DNA from: WLNJ01 sp037131165 | Lineage (GTDB): Bacteria; Actinomycetota; Thermoleophilia; Solirubrobacterales; Solirubrobacteraceae | DNA: 64,000 nucleotides | Direction: 5' to 3' | Assembly (NCBI GenBank): GCA_037131165.1 | Contig: JBAXRO010000001.1 | Span: 1-64,000, forward strand | In this document: in pieces, positions 33,544 through 41,492 of the stretch | Position numbering within the stretch: the first letter of the stretch is position 1 | Layout of the letters: each line of letters starts with the position of its first letter | Notes under the pieces: model-generated | Seen by the model: only the letters and a program-made list of their open reading frames with translations | The model's database searches: none | What the model was told of the DNA's origin: nothing | Position numbers and translations under genes: made by a program

Positions 33544-34917
33544 TTAACGGCGGTGGGTCGCGTGTCGGGGGGTGCGCTTCGATGAGAGGCGCCGGAGCAC
33601 ATTGGTCGTCGATGCGCCACTGATTGCGGAGTAAGCGGTCACAGACTGACCACGGGTGGTCACAGTCGCCTTGATCCGAAGTGACTTGCCAGTGTCTTCC
33701 GAGGTGGGCTTGTACCACTGGCCGGTCGCTCCATCGATGTCAGAGCACGTCTCCTCACTGCTTGAGCTGGTGCACCTCTGCCACTGGAAGACTGAGGTAG
33801 AGACACCGGTCACCCAACCTCCCCAGACACCGAACGAGCTGTGGATCGAAGTCCCCTTCACAGGGTGAGTGTTGCTTCCGCCGAAGTTCAGCACCGGCCC
33901 CGACACGTTGATCGGGGTGATCACGCCCGACAGAGCGGAGAAGAGGCTCACAGTGAAGTTTTCGAGACTCGTCCAGGAGACCCTCAACCTCACCTGATGG
34001 CCGATGTTGGCATCTCGAGTCCCCCACCACGCGCCATGGGAGCTGGGACCGCCGATCGAACTGCAACTGGACGCGTCGTTCAAGACTCTGCACATTTGCC
34101 AAGAAAACACAGGCGAAGGCGAACCAGCCGCGACACCACTGATGCTGTAGCCGGACGCCTTTATCGTCGACCCCTTACCGACATTCGCCGAACCGGTGTC
34201 AAGGCTCGGAGCCGTGGCGCTCACCGACTGCACGGTCCACGAACTTGTCGTCGCTGACGCGGCGGTCCCTGCGGGAGGGCTCTGGCGCACGCTGACACTG
34301 TGCGAACCGGCTGCCAGGCCGCTGACAGTGAACGACCCACTGGTACCCGACACGGTCGTGCACGGCGTCCAGTCGCCCGAATCGAGACGGCACTCAACCG
34401 AACCGCCCGGCTGCGCGAGCGTGAACCCGATCGTCGCGCCGGTCGCGTTGGTCGGGCCTGTCGGCACCCCAGTGAACGAGCCTGGAGCCGCAATGGCCGT
34501 CACAGTGAGAGAGCCATCGACGTAACTCGACGGGTTGTAATTGGTCGAAGACCCGCCGGAGCAGTGGGTCGTATAGCTGCCATCCGCCAAAGCGCCAGTA
34601 AGCGGAGTCGCGTAGCCGGTGTCTGTGGCGGCGTAGACAGCGCAGGTCGGCTGGGTGGTCCAGTCGGCGGACGACGTCGGCGGCGCGCTCGTGAAGCCAA
34701 TTGACGGAACAGGGGTCAACGCATCGACCGACGAGGGCGATTCTGCGGTGACGGTTACGTCGGTCTTGGCCGGTGATTCCGCGGTTGCCACTGTAGGAAC
34801 AGCGAGAGCAACGACCGACACCAATCCCGCCGCGAGAGACACGAGCGTCCGCACTGATGCGACCGCGCGGCCAGTTGCGAAGGCAAAGGCGCGAGTTGAG
34901 TAGAGGGCTGGATTCAC
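33544..34917 (-). CDS. Secreted modular protein with Ig-like/MBG-like repeats
   Basis: 457 residues from GTG 34917. A signal peptide (LVSLAAGLVSVVALAVPTVA) is followed by an MBG-like module ending SYVDGSLTVT, a module with GSVECRLDSGDWTPC and SGLAAGSHSVSVR as in bacterial 'CRLD' repeats, and two WQ-containing Ig-like modules (FSWQMCRV with Cys pair, then FQWQRCTS with Cys pair and IDGATGQWYKPTSEDTG). It ends in a basic Arg/His tail. Likely a surface or matrix protein; no catalytic domain. Codon third positions are less GC-rich than neighbours, which may mean foreign origin or relaxed selection. Confidence 0.75.
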   Translation of the reverse strand: MNPALYSTRAFAFATGRAVASVRTLVSLAAGLVSVVALAVPTVATAESPAKTDVTVTAESPSSVDALTPVPSIGFTSAPPTSSADWTTQPTCAVYAATDTGYATPLTGALADGSYTTHCSGGSSTNYNPSSYVDGSLTVTAIAAPGSFTGVPTGPTNATGATIGFTLAQPGGSVECRLDSGDWTPCTTVSGTSGSFTVSGLAAGSHSVSVRQSPPAGTAASATTSSWTVQSVSATAPSLDTGSANVGKGSTIKASGYSISGVAAGSPSPVFSWQMCRVLNDASSCSSIGGPSSHGAWWGTRDANIGHQVRLRVSWTSLENFTVSLFSALSGVITPINVSGPVLNFGGSNTHPVKGTSIHSSFGVWGGWVTGVSTSVFQWQRCTSSSSEETCSDIDGATGQWYKPTSEDTGKSLRIKATVTTRGQSVTAYSAISGASTTNVLRRLSSKRTPRHATHRR

Positions 34918-34998
34918 GGAACTCTCAAGAAGACGAATTCCGGAGATAGTAAGCAGTAGGGATCGCGAGCACAAGCGGGAACCGGCCAGAACGCAAAG

Positions 34999-35040
34999 CG
35001 AGGGGCGACGGGACCCGGATCCGGATCCCGCCGCCCCTCG
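34999..35040 (-). terminator. Strong hairpin downstream of the aquaporin gene
   Basis: CGAGGGGCG (34999-35007) pairs with CGCCCCTCG (35032-35040). After one mismatch, CGGGA (35009-35013) pairs with TCCCG (35026-35030), around the palindrome CCGGATCCGG. It lies 45 bases after the aquaporin stop. No long T tract follows, so termination by hairpin alone is inferred. Confidence 0.5.
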
Positions 35041-35084
35041 TGGCGCAGCGGAGTGCGTTTCGGGCCCGAGGGCCCGAGGCTGAA

Positions 35085-35804
35085 CTACTTGATGCTGGTC
35101 GATTCCGTCTCGTTCTGGGTGCCGATCAGCCACTGGTAGAGACCGGCCGCGAGCACCGCACCGGCGATCGGCCCGACAAGGTAGAGCCAGAAATCGGGGT
35201 AGCTGTTGGACGCAAGCGCGGGGCCGAACCAGCGCGCCGGGTTGAACGAGCCGCCGGTGACCGGTCCGAAGATCATCACCGCGAAGCCGAGCGAAAGGCC
35301 GATTGCGACTCCGGCGAAGCCGGCGACGGCGTTGCGATCGACGACGGTCGCCATCACGGCCCAGACGAGGACGAAGGCCCCGAGGGCTTCACAGATCAAG
35401 GCGAGCCAGGGGCTGCCACCGTGGAGGAAAGCCGGGCTGACCTGGGCAGCTCCGTAGTTGACGAGACCGCCGCGATCGGTGAAGAAGCCCTTGATCATGA
35501 ACGCGCCGGCGATGCCGCCGAGCGTCTGGGCAAGGATGTAGAAGCCTGCGTCCTTGGGGCTGATCTTCTTGATCGACCACATCGCGATCGTGATCGCCGG
35601 GTTGACGTGTGCCCCCGAGATCGTTCCGATCCCGTAGACGATCGCCACCAGCAGGAAGGCGTGCAGGATGCCGAGGTCGGAGGGCGAGAGCGGCAGGCGC
35701 CCCGGTCCGGCCTGAACCGTGATCAGTCCCGCGATGAAGCCCACAAGCAGGAAAGTGCCTACGAACTCAGCGACATATGGCTTGATGTCTGTCTTGTTGT
35801 CCAT
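35085..35804 (-). CDS. Aquaporin (MIP family channel)
   Basis: 239 residues with six helices and two NPA half-helices: SGAHVNPAITIA and GGSFNPARWFGPAL. The residue after the second NPAR is Trp rather than the Asp typical of glycerol facilitators, which favours a water-channel type. The N-terminus (KPYVAEFVGTFLLVGF) is characteristic. AGGAGG lies 9 bases before ATG 35804, one of the few strong Shine-Dalgarno sites in the window. Divergent from the substrate-binding protein gene. Confidence 0.93.
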   Translation of the reverse strand: MDNKTDIKPYVAEFVGTFLLVGFIAGLITVQAGPGRLPLSPSDLGILHAFLLVAIVYGIGTISGAHVNPAITIAMWSIKKISPKDAGFYILAQTLGGIAGAFMIKGFFTDRGGLVNYGAAQVSPAFLHGGSPWLALICEALGAFVLVWAVMATVVDRNAVAGFAGVAIGLSLGFAVMIFGPVTGGSFNPARWFGPALASNSYPDFWLYLVGPIAGAVLAAGLYQWLIGTQNETESTSIK

Positions 35805-35920
35805 TGCCGCAACCTCCTGGTCTCGTTTTCAATCTCCGCGGCAACGAGCCATTTCGACGGGAGGCCCCGATTCCCTGCCCCCGGTTCTTCCCAGTGACCG
35901 CCCCTATGCTCACCGGCCGG

Positions 35921-36934
35921 ATGCCGATCCCGACCAAGACCCGAGCTCTGGCAGCCTTTATCGCGGCCGCTTCGCTGGTGGCGACGTCGACCGGATGCGG
36001 AACTTCGGGCCGTCAGGTATATGGCGAGCAGCAGGTGGACGTGCTGCTCGACTGGACGGCCAACCCCGCCCATTCCGGTGTCCTGACCGCGATGGACAAG
36101 GGACTCGACCGCAAGGCGGGAGTCAAGCTCTCTCTGCGGACCCCGCCCTCATCCTCCGACGGCGTTCGCCTGCTGCTGAGCGACCGGGCCGACCTCGCCG
36201 TGATGGACATCCACGATTTGGCGATCGCCCGCGAACGGGGCCGTGACCTCGTGGCGGTGATGAGCGTCGTTGGCCGCCCGCTCGCGTCCTTGATCGCCGC
36301 ACCCTCGGTTCGCCGCCCGAGCGACCTCCAAGGACGGAGGGTGGCGGTGAGCGGAGCGCCCAGCGACACTGCTGTCACCGCTGCGATCGTGCGAGCCGAC
36401 GGCGGCGACCCGGCTCGAGTGCGGATCACGCCGACCGGGTTCGCCACAACCGAGGCGCTGATCGGTGGGAGGGCGGCCGCAGCGACCGGATTCCTCAACG
36501 AGGAAGCAGTCGCACTGACCAGTCGAGGCCGCGGCTTCCGCGTCTTCAGACTCGAGGATTCAGGAGCTCCCGCCTACCCGGAGCTGGTTCTGGTCGCGAC
36601 CTCGAAGACCATCCGTGAGCGCCCGGAGATCGTCAGGGCAACAGTCGAGGCGATCGCCGAAGGTACCCGCCGTGCGGTCGCCGACCCTGACTCCACATTG
36701 CGGATGCTCGAGCGCCGCCTGCCCGGAGCGGACCGCGCCCTGCTGGCGGCACGCACCCGGGCCGCTCTCGGGGCGATGCTCCCGCCCAACGGGCGCGCGG
36801 GATCGCTCGACCCGACGCTGATGGCTCGCTGGTCGACTTGGGAGGTCGACGGCGGCGTCGTGCGGCGGCGGCCGGAGATCTCCCGGTTGATGACGACGCG
36901 CTTCAGCGACGCTCAGGCCGACTCGAGCAACTGA
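35921..36934 (+). CDS. ABC-transporter substrate-binding lipoprotein, NMT1/ThiY-like
   Basis: 337 residues. A signal peptide with lipobox (LVATSTGC) is followed by a periplasmic-binding fold of the NMT1/THI5 type, opening with LLDWTANPAHSGVLTAMDKG, as in hydroxymethylpyrimidine-precursor binders. Later segments DLAVMDIHDLAIARERG and RPEIVRATVEAIAEGTRRAV fit the family. No permease or ATPase gene is adjacent, so it is an orphan binding protein here. ATG 35921 was chosen; ATG 35906 is in frame. No TPP-riboswitch-like sequence is seen upstream. Its 3' end overlaps the convergent gene by 22 bases. Confidence 0.82.
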   Translation: MPIPTKTRALAAFIAAASLVATSTGCGTSGRQVYGEQQVDVLLDWTANPAHSGVLTAMDKGLDRKAGVKLSLRTPPSSSDGVRLLLSDRADLAVMDIHDLAIARERGRDLVAVMSVVGRPLASLIAAPSVRRPSDLQGRRVAVSGAPSDTAVTAAIVRADGGDPARVRITPTGFATTEALIGGRAAAATGFLNEEAVALTSRGRGFRVFRLEDSGAPAYPELVLVATSKTIRERPEIVRATVEAIAEGTRRAVADPDSTLRMLERRLPGADRALLAARTRAALGAMLPPNGRAGSLDPTLMARWSTWEVDGGVVRRRPEISRLMTTRFSDAQADSSN

Positions 36935-37275
36935 GCGACAAGCACAGTCGGCTCGCGGTGCATCCTCGAGCGGGGCACCACCTTCTCGACGCCGTACTCG
37001 AGGGCGACCTCGCGACTGTCGGGATCGACGTGGCTGTGGTAGCCGAGCGTCTTTGCCTCGGCCAGCACGCCGTCGACACGGAGCTCAGCAAGCTGAGCGG
37101 CCCGCTCGGCAGCCTCGTCGGTCAGGTCGATCACCACCAGCTCGGCACCGCCTGCCTCGACCCTGAGGGCCTCCGTGTTCGAGCACAGCACGGCGCTGTG
37201 ACCGCCTGCGGTGAGGGCGCCGAGCACGCTCGATCCGAACAGCAGGTCCGGCGTGAATACGAGGATCTTCGCCAC
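36913..37275 (-). CDS. Receiver-like (CheY-fold) small protein of unknown function
   Basis: 120 residues from GTG 37275. Alternating strands and helices resemble a response-regulator receiver: AKILVFTPDLLFG, a strand ending in Asp (ELVVIDLTD), and EKVVPRSRM with a Lys near the last strand. Phosphorylation cannot be assumed because the acidic pair is not clear. There is no output domain. It overlaps the upstream gene stop by one base (TAGTG), so the two are coupled. Confidence 0.6.
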   Translation of the reverse strand: MAKILVFTPDLLFGSSVLGALTAGGHSAVLCSNTEALRVEAGGAELVVIDLTDEAAERAAQLAELRVDGVLAEAKTLGYHSHVDPDSREVALEYGVEKVVPRSRMHREPTVLVAQLLESA

Positions 37276-37637
37276 TACTGCGCGCGCTGGCGGCGGAACT
37301 CTTCGCGGACCGACTCCGGCCGCCCCCAGTCCTGGGTGACCTCGACCCTGCCGACCCTCGCCTCGCGGACTCTGATCTCGCCCGCGATGCCGGTCGAGTC
37401 CAACAGACCGAGTGCGCTCTTGACGGCCGGCACCGCCGCGGCGTGGCCGAAGCGATGGGCGACGACGATCCGCCAATGCCAGTCGTTGTTGCTGTAGGGC
37501 TGGGCGTTGCAGGTGACGAGCAGAGTCGCCGCCTCGATGTAGCGGGCCTCGTCGAAGATCCTGAGGTCGAGCTCCAGGTCGGTCCAGTCGTCGGGGAGTG
37601 CCTCGACTGCCTCGGTGAAGTCGTGTGCGAGCGGCAT
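37275..37637 (-). CDS. Conserved-looking hypothetical protein (120 aa)
   Basis: 120 residues, soluble, with no signal or membrane helix. It has an acidic first half with DWTDLELDLRIFDEARYIEA, a segment QPYSNNDWHWRIVVAHRFG, and a basic C-terminal helix (RPESVREEFRRQRAQ). I do not recognise a family. It is coupled by a one-base overlap to the receiver-like gene and lies 28 bases upstream-strand of mntH's stop. Confidence 0.6.
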   Translation of the reverse strand: MPLAHDFTEAVEALPDDWTDLELDLRIFDEARYIEAATLLVTCNAQPYSNNDWHWRIVVAHRFGHAAAVPAVKSALGLLDSTGIAGEIRVREARVGRVEVTQDWGRPESVREEFRRQRAQ

Positions 37638-37665
37638 CGACGGGAAGGCTAGCGGTCCGGGCAGG

Positions 37666-38904
37666 TCAACCGGTGAGCGCGAGCCAGACGAGCAGGACGT
37701 TGAGCAGGATGATCAGCGTCGCGATCGCGCAGGCGGCGGCGGTGATCAGCCTTCCCACTGCCCACTCCCCCATCACCTCCCGGCTCGCCGTGAACCGCAC
37801 GAGCGGGATCAGGGCGAACGGGATGCCGAACGAGAGGACGACCTGACTGGCAACCAGTGCCGCGGTCGGGTCGGCGCCGATCGCGAGGACGACAAGCGCG
37901 GGCAGAACCGTGACGAGCCTGCGGATCAGGATCGGGATCCGCCAACCGGTGAACTCCTCCATCACGACCTGACCGGAGAAGGTGCCGACGCTCGCCGACG
38001 CGAACCCCGATGCGAGCAGGGCGAGCGCGAAAGCAATGGCTGTGCCCTGGCCCGCGATCTCGCCGTAAGCCTTCTGCGCGCCCTCGAGCGTCTCGGGGGC
38101 ACCGCCGGGCAGGCCACTGAGCAGGGTCGCAGCCACCCAGAGCATCGCCAGGTTCACGACTCCGGCGATTCCCAGGGCTGCGATCACGTCGGTCTTGGTC
38201 GCCCTTAAGCGGCGGCGGATCGACTCCCTGTCGCGACCGTCCGGCCGCCGCGCGACGAGGGTCGAGTGGAGGTAGATCACGTGGGGCATCACTGTCGCCC
38301 CGATGATCCCCACTGCCAGGAGGACCGACTCGCTTCCGTCGAACCGGGGGATCATCCCGCCGGCGAGGCCTTGGAGATCGCCGTCGGCATGGAAGGCCGA
38401 GTACAGGAAGCCAAGCAGGATCACGGCGAGCATCCCCACGATCACGATCTCGAAGCGCCTGTGTCCCCGGCGGTCGAGTTCGAGCAGCGCGGTAGCCACG
38501 ACCGCCGCAATCAGTCCGGCGGGAAGCGGCGGCACGCCGAACAGCATGTGCAGGGCCACCGCCGCACCGACGATCTCCGCCAGGTCGGTCGCCATCGCCA
38601 CGAGCTCAGCTTGGACCCAGAGCAGCTTGCTGGTGCCGCCGGAGAATCGCTCGCGGCAGACGGCGGCCAGCCCCTTGCCGGTCGCGAGGCCCAGCCTCGC
38701 GGTGAGCCACTGGACGAGCATCGCCATCAGGTTCGCGCCGACGACCACCCAGACGAGCATCGCGCCGAACTTCGCCCCGGCAGTCGTGTTGGTCGCGAAG
38801 TTGCCCGGGTCGACGTAGGCGACAGCCGCGACGAACGCCGGGCCGAGCAGAGGAAGCGTCCGGCTCTTGGCCGACAGCGGGCGTCTGGTTGCCTTCGACG
38901 TCAC
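37666..38904 (-). CDS. mntH: NRAMP-family Mn2+/Fe2+ transporter
   Basis: 412 residues with 11 predicted helices. The metal-site motifs are in helix 1 (DPGNFATN) and helix 6 (MPHVIYLHS), the defining NRAMP pair. Proton-coupled uptake of Mn2+ or Fe2+ is the family function. GTG 38904 overlaps the stop of the DtxR-type regulator by 4 bases (GTGA), so regulator and transporter are one unit, which favours manganese as the signal metal. Confidence 0.93.
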   Translation of the reverse strand: MTSKATRRPLSAKSRTLPLLGPAFVAAVAYVDPGNFATNTTAGAKFGAMLVWVVVGANLMAMLVQWLTARLGLATGKGLAAVCRERFSGGTSKLLWVQAELVAMATDLAEIVGAAVALHMLFGVPPLPAGLIAAVVATALLELDRRGHRRFEIVIVGMLAVILLGFLYSAFHADGDLQGLAGGMIPRFDGSESVLLAVGIIGATVMPHVIYLHSTLVARRPDGRDRESIRRRLRATKTDVIAALGIAGVVNLAMLWVAATLLSGLPGGAPETLEGAQKAYGEIAGQGTAIAFALALLASGFASASVGTFSGQVVMEEFTGWRIPILIRRLVTVLPALVVLAIGADPTAALVASQVVLSFGIPFALIPLVRFTASREVMGEWAVGRLITAAACAIATLIILLNVLLVWLALTG

Positions 38905-39578
38905 AGGGACTCGACCCTCATCGCGCCGGCCAGCTCGACTCCCAAGGCGTGCTCCCGCCCCGCGATCAGGACCCGCATCGGCCCGCCGAACGGCTCGCGA
39001 TCGACGAGGTCGACCGTGCTCCCCGGCGCGATCCCGCGTTCCGCCAGCCAGCGCAGCATGTCCGGCCTCTCGTCGGGGATCCGCACGAACAGGGCGCTCG
39101 CCCCGTCGGGCAGCTCGCTCAGCGCGACCGTCAGGTCGCTCGGGAGCGACCCGTCGCTGCGGGGAATCGGCGCTCCGTGCGGATCGCGCTCCGGGTCGCC
39201 GAGGTCCCTGGCTATCGCCTCCTCGAGCTGGTCGGAGAGGACGTGCTCGAGGACCTCGGCTTCGGCGTGGACCCGATCCCACGGGAGCCCGAGCCGCAAG
39301 GCGAGGAACGTTTCGAGCAGTCGGTGGCGCCGGATCACCGAGCGGGCAAGCCGCAGTCCGGACTCCGTCAGTTCAACACCTCGGTATGGCTCGAGCGTGA
39401 CCAGACCGAGTCCCTCCAGGCGGCGGACCATCCCCGACGCGGAGGCCGGCGTGACCCCCATCCTCCGGGCAAGGGAATTGGTGCCGACCGGATCGCCACC
39501 CGCTTCGGACGCGAGGTCGTGCACTGCCCTGACGTAGTCCTCTACCGAGGATGAGCGCTCGCTGGTTTGGGGTGCCAC
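38901..39578 (-). CDS. DtxR/MntR-family metal-dependent regulator
   Basis: 225 residues. Winged helix at the N-terminus (EDYVRAVHDLASEAGG; GVTPASASGMVRRLEGLGLV), a dimerisation/metal domain with RHRLLETFLALRLG and HAEAEVLEHVLSD, whose Glu, His and Cys-equivalent positions bind metal, then an SH3-like FeoA domain (SELPDGASALFVRI onward). The start is placed at GTG 39578; no ATG is available in a sensible place. CATAAT lies 7 bases upstream. Probably represses itself and mntH when metal is plentiful. Confidence 0.9.
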   Translation of the reverse strand: MAPQTSERSSSVEDYVRAVHDLASEAGGDPVGTNSLARRMGVTPASASGMVRRLEGLGLVTLEPYRGVELTESGLRLARSVIRRHRLLETFLALRLGLPWDRVHAEAEVLEHVLSDQLEEAIARDLGDPERDPHGAPIPRSDGSLPSDLTVALSELPDGASALFVRIPDERPDMLRWLAERGIAPGSTVDLVDREPFGGPMRVLIAGREHALGVELAGAMRVESL

Positions 39579-39585
39579 ATCCTCG

Positions 39586-39602
39586 ATTATGGCATACCTA
39601 AA
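39586..39602. promoter_or_regulatory. Putative DtxR/MntR operator overlapping the -10 box
   Basis: On the minus strand TTTAGGTATGCCATAAT, an imperfect inverted repeat (TTTAGG / CCATAA). It resembles DtxR-family operators with TTAGG half sites. It covers the CATAAT box of the regulator gene, so binding would block its transcription. Confidence 0.4.
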
Positions 39603-39622
39603 CTTTATCGTCTCGCTCCGGC

Positions 39623-39628
39623 TATCCT
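39623..39628 (+). promoter_or_regulatory. -10-like box TATCCT for the ygfZ-type gene
   Basis: TATCCT ends 6 bases before GTG 39635 and no ribosome-binding site is present, as expected for a leaderless mRNA. Confidence 0.42.
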
Positions 39629-39634
39629 CGCGCC

Positions 39635-40642
39635 GTGACCGCGAGCGCGACAGACCCACCCGGTCCCCCGCCCGGACCGTGGTCACCTGATCACTCCGCG
39701 CTGGCGCTGCTCGACTCCGGCTGCGGGATCATCGACCGGTCCCACCGGGGCAGGCTGATCCTCAAGGGCCCGGACTCCGCAGCCCTGCTCCAAGGCCAGC
39801 TCTCGAATGACATCGAGGGACTCTCACCCGGGACCGGATGTGAGGCCGCGATGCTGACCCCGAAGGGCAAGCTGCTCGGGATCGTCCGGGTCCTCGCCCT
39901 GGCCGAGGACCGCTACGCGCTCGACACCGACAGGGTAAGTCTGCAGGAGCTGTTCGACACGATCCGCCGCGCCGGGGTCGGCCACAAGGCCGAACTGGAG
40001 AAGGCAACCCTGGAGTCGGCCCAGCTCTCGCTGATCGGCCCCAAGGCCGCGCGAGTCACCGGCACCTCCGACCTGCTCGAGGAGCACGCTCACCGGGAAG
40101 TGCTGATGGGAGGCACGCGGGTCAGGCTTATTGCCACATGGGAGGGCGTCGACCTGATCTTCCCCTCCGGGAACATCGACGGGGTGATGACCGCCCTGCT
40201 CGCCGGAGGTGCAGCGACCGGGGACGAAGCGGCGGCCGAGTGCCTGCGGGTCGAGGCAGGCGTCCCGAGGTTCGGCGTCGACCTCGACGAGACGGTCATC
40301 CCGCAGGAGGCCGACCTCAACCAACGGCTGGTCTCGTTCACCAAGGGGTGCTACGTCGGGCAGGAGACGGTTGCGAGGCTCTTCTACCGGGGGAGCCCGA
40401 ACCGCACCCTGAGGGGCCTGCTGCTCGACTCCGCCGTCGCTCCCGGGACCGCGCTCCTGCTGGAAGGCCGTGAAGTCGGTCGGGTCGGGTCCGTTTCGGC
40501 TCCGATCGGGGACTCCGTCACAGCCCTGGCGCTGATCCGGCTCGAGGCTGAGCCTGGAGCCGTGGTGAGCGCAGGCGGAGTCGAGGCGGAAGTGGTCGAG
40601 CTCCCCTTCGCGTTGCCGGACTCGCCGTCGGGCGCCGCTTGA
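39635..40642 (+). CDS. ygfZ: Folate-binding YgfZ/GcvT-like Fe-S maintenance protein
   Basis: 335 residues. GcvT-type folate-binding fold with the YgfZ signature KGCYVGQE, which contains the conserved Cys. YgfZ proteins help assemble or repair certain Fe-S enzymes, including radical-SAM proteins. True aminomethyltransferase is unlikely as no glycine cleavage genes are nearby. The lipoprotein gene follows after 15 bases. Confidence 0.88.
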   Translation: MTASATDPPGPPPGPWSPDHSALALLDSGCGIIDRSHRGRLILKGPDSAALLQGQLSNDIEGLSPGTGCEAAMLTPKGKLLGIVRVLALAEDRYALDTDRVSLQELFDTIRRAGVGHKAELEKATLESAQLSLIGPKAARVTGTSDLLEEHAHREVLMGGTRVRLIATWEGVDLIFPSGNIDGVMTALLAGGAATGDEAAAECLRVEAGVPRFGVDLDETVIPQEADLNQRLVSFTKGCYVGQETVARLFYRGSPNRTLRGLLLDSAVAPGTALLLEGREVGRVGSVSAPIGDSVTALALIRLEAEPGAVVSAGGVEAEVVELPFALPDSPSGAA

Positions 40643-40644
40643 TC

Positions 40645-40650
40645 TAACCT
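40645..40650 (+). promoter_or_regulatory. -10-like box TAACCT for the lipoprotein gene
   Basis: TAACCT ends 7 bases before GTG 40658; no Shine-Dalgarno sequence is visible between. Confidence 0.4.
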
Positions 40651-40657
40651 CCCACGC

Positions 40658-41107
40658 GTGAGCGGGAGGAGCGTTCCATCGATTGGTCGGCGTGTCGGCC
40701 TGGTGTCCATTGTCGCGGTGGTCGCGACGGCTGCCTACGGCTGCGGCGACAGCGACCGCGGTTACAACAAGGGCTTCCGCCCTGCGGTCACGGACAACGT
40801 CAGCGTCGTGATCGAGAAGTCCCGGACGGAGATCGCACCCCGCGAGATCGGTGGTGGCCCGGCCACCATCAAGATCACGAACCAGAGCGGCGGGCCGCTG
40901 GGCAACGTCAGCCTGCGCTCGCTGGGCGGCGTCGGCTGCCTGACCGACGAGGCCGAGTCCGGCCCGATCCCCGATCGGGGCACCGGGACGGTCAGCGCGA
41001 CCCTCGTCGAAGGCGTCTGCGAACTGGTCGCCGACGGCATCGGCAGAGGCCGCCTGATCGTGATTGGCGAGCGCCCGAGCGCACAGAACAAGCTGCTCCT
41101 TCCCTGA
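40658..41107 (+). CDS. Putative lipoprotein of unknown function
   Basis: 149 residues. The N-terminal helix (RVGLVSIVAVVATAAYGC) ends in a Cys that could be lipidated, although the -1 residue Gly and -3 Ala form a modest lipobox. The mature part is a probable single beta-sandwich: FRPAVTDNVSVVIEKSRTEI, TIKITNQSGGPL, two further Cys (GCLTDEA, GVCELV), likely a disulfide. No family recognised. Confidence 0.65.
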   Translation: MSGRSVPSIGRRVGLVSIVAVVATAAYGCGDSDRGYNKGFRPAVTDNVSVVIEKSRTEIAPREIGGGPATIKITNQSGGPLGNVSLRSLGGVGCLTDEAESGPIPDRGTGTVSATLVEGVCELVADGIGRGRLIVIGERPSAQNKLLLP

Positions 41108-41492
41108 TCCTCCCGGAGACGGACCGCGGCTCGCGCGGCGTGGCGAGGGCCGTGGCAAAGCCGGCCCAGCACAGGCTCGCCCTCGCGGCTCTTTCGGTGT
41201 GTGGCGGGCGGGGCGGCGAGGAGGCCCAGCGAACGCAGACCCTCCGTCCCGTCAGGCCTGCCGAGTGTTCGCTTGGACCTCTCGCCGCCACCCTTCCCCG
41301 GATGGGTTGGTCGCCGCCGAGGCGAAGCCGTCACCTGAGTTCGGACGAGTCGGCCACTGGGAGAACGACCTGGCTCGATGGACGACACCCACACCGCCAA
41401 GACGCAAATCCATCAACCACAAGGCCACGGACGCCGCAGCCCGACTGCGGTCGGCGCCCGCCCCGGTCAGGGACGGGCGCCGGCCGGTTCGA
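41108..41492. other. 385-base intergenic stretch without a supported gene
   Basis: Both strands were read. The open frames are Arg/Pro/Gly-rich shadows with no start context and no recognisable domain. One small hairpin, CCGCAG (41434-41439) with CTGCGG (41445-41450) and loop CCCGA, sits about 45 bases past the stop of the minus-strand hydrolase gene and could be its terminator, but no T tract follows. I found no match to tRNA, tmRNA, RNase P or riboswitch cores. Confidence 0.5.

Noticed and set aside
35805..35920. TPP riboswitch before the ThiY-like gene
   Set aside because: No CTGAGA-type core or the expected paired arms were found in the 116 bases between the start codons.
41350..41420. 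Translated GHWENDL segment recalling an IS30-type transposase
   Set aside because: Only about seven residues agree; no helix-turn-helix, no DDE residues and no terminal inverted repeats nearby.
41108..41492. Possible structured RNA gene in the intergenic gap
   Set aside because: Conserved cores of tmRNA, RNase P RNA, 6S RNA and cobalamin riboswitches were not found; only a short hairpin is present.
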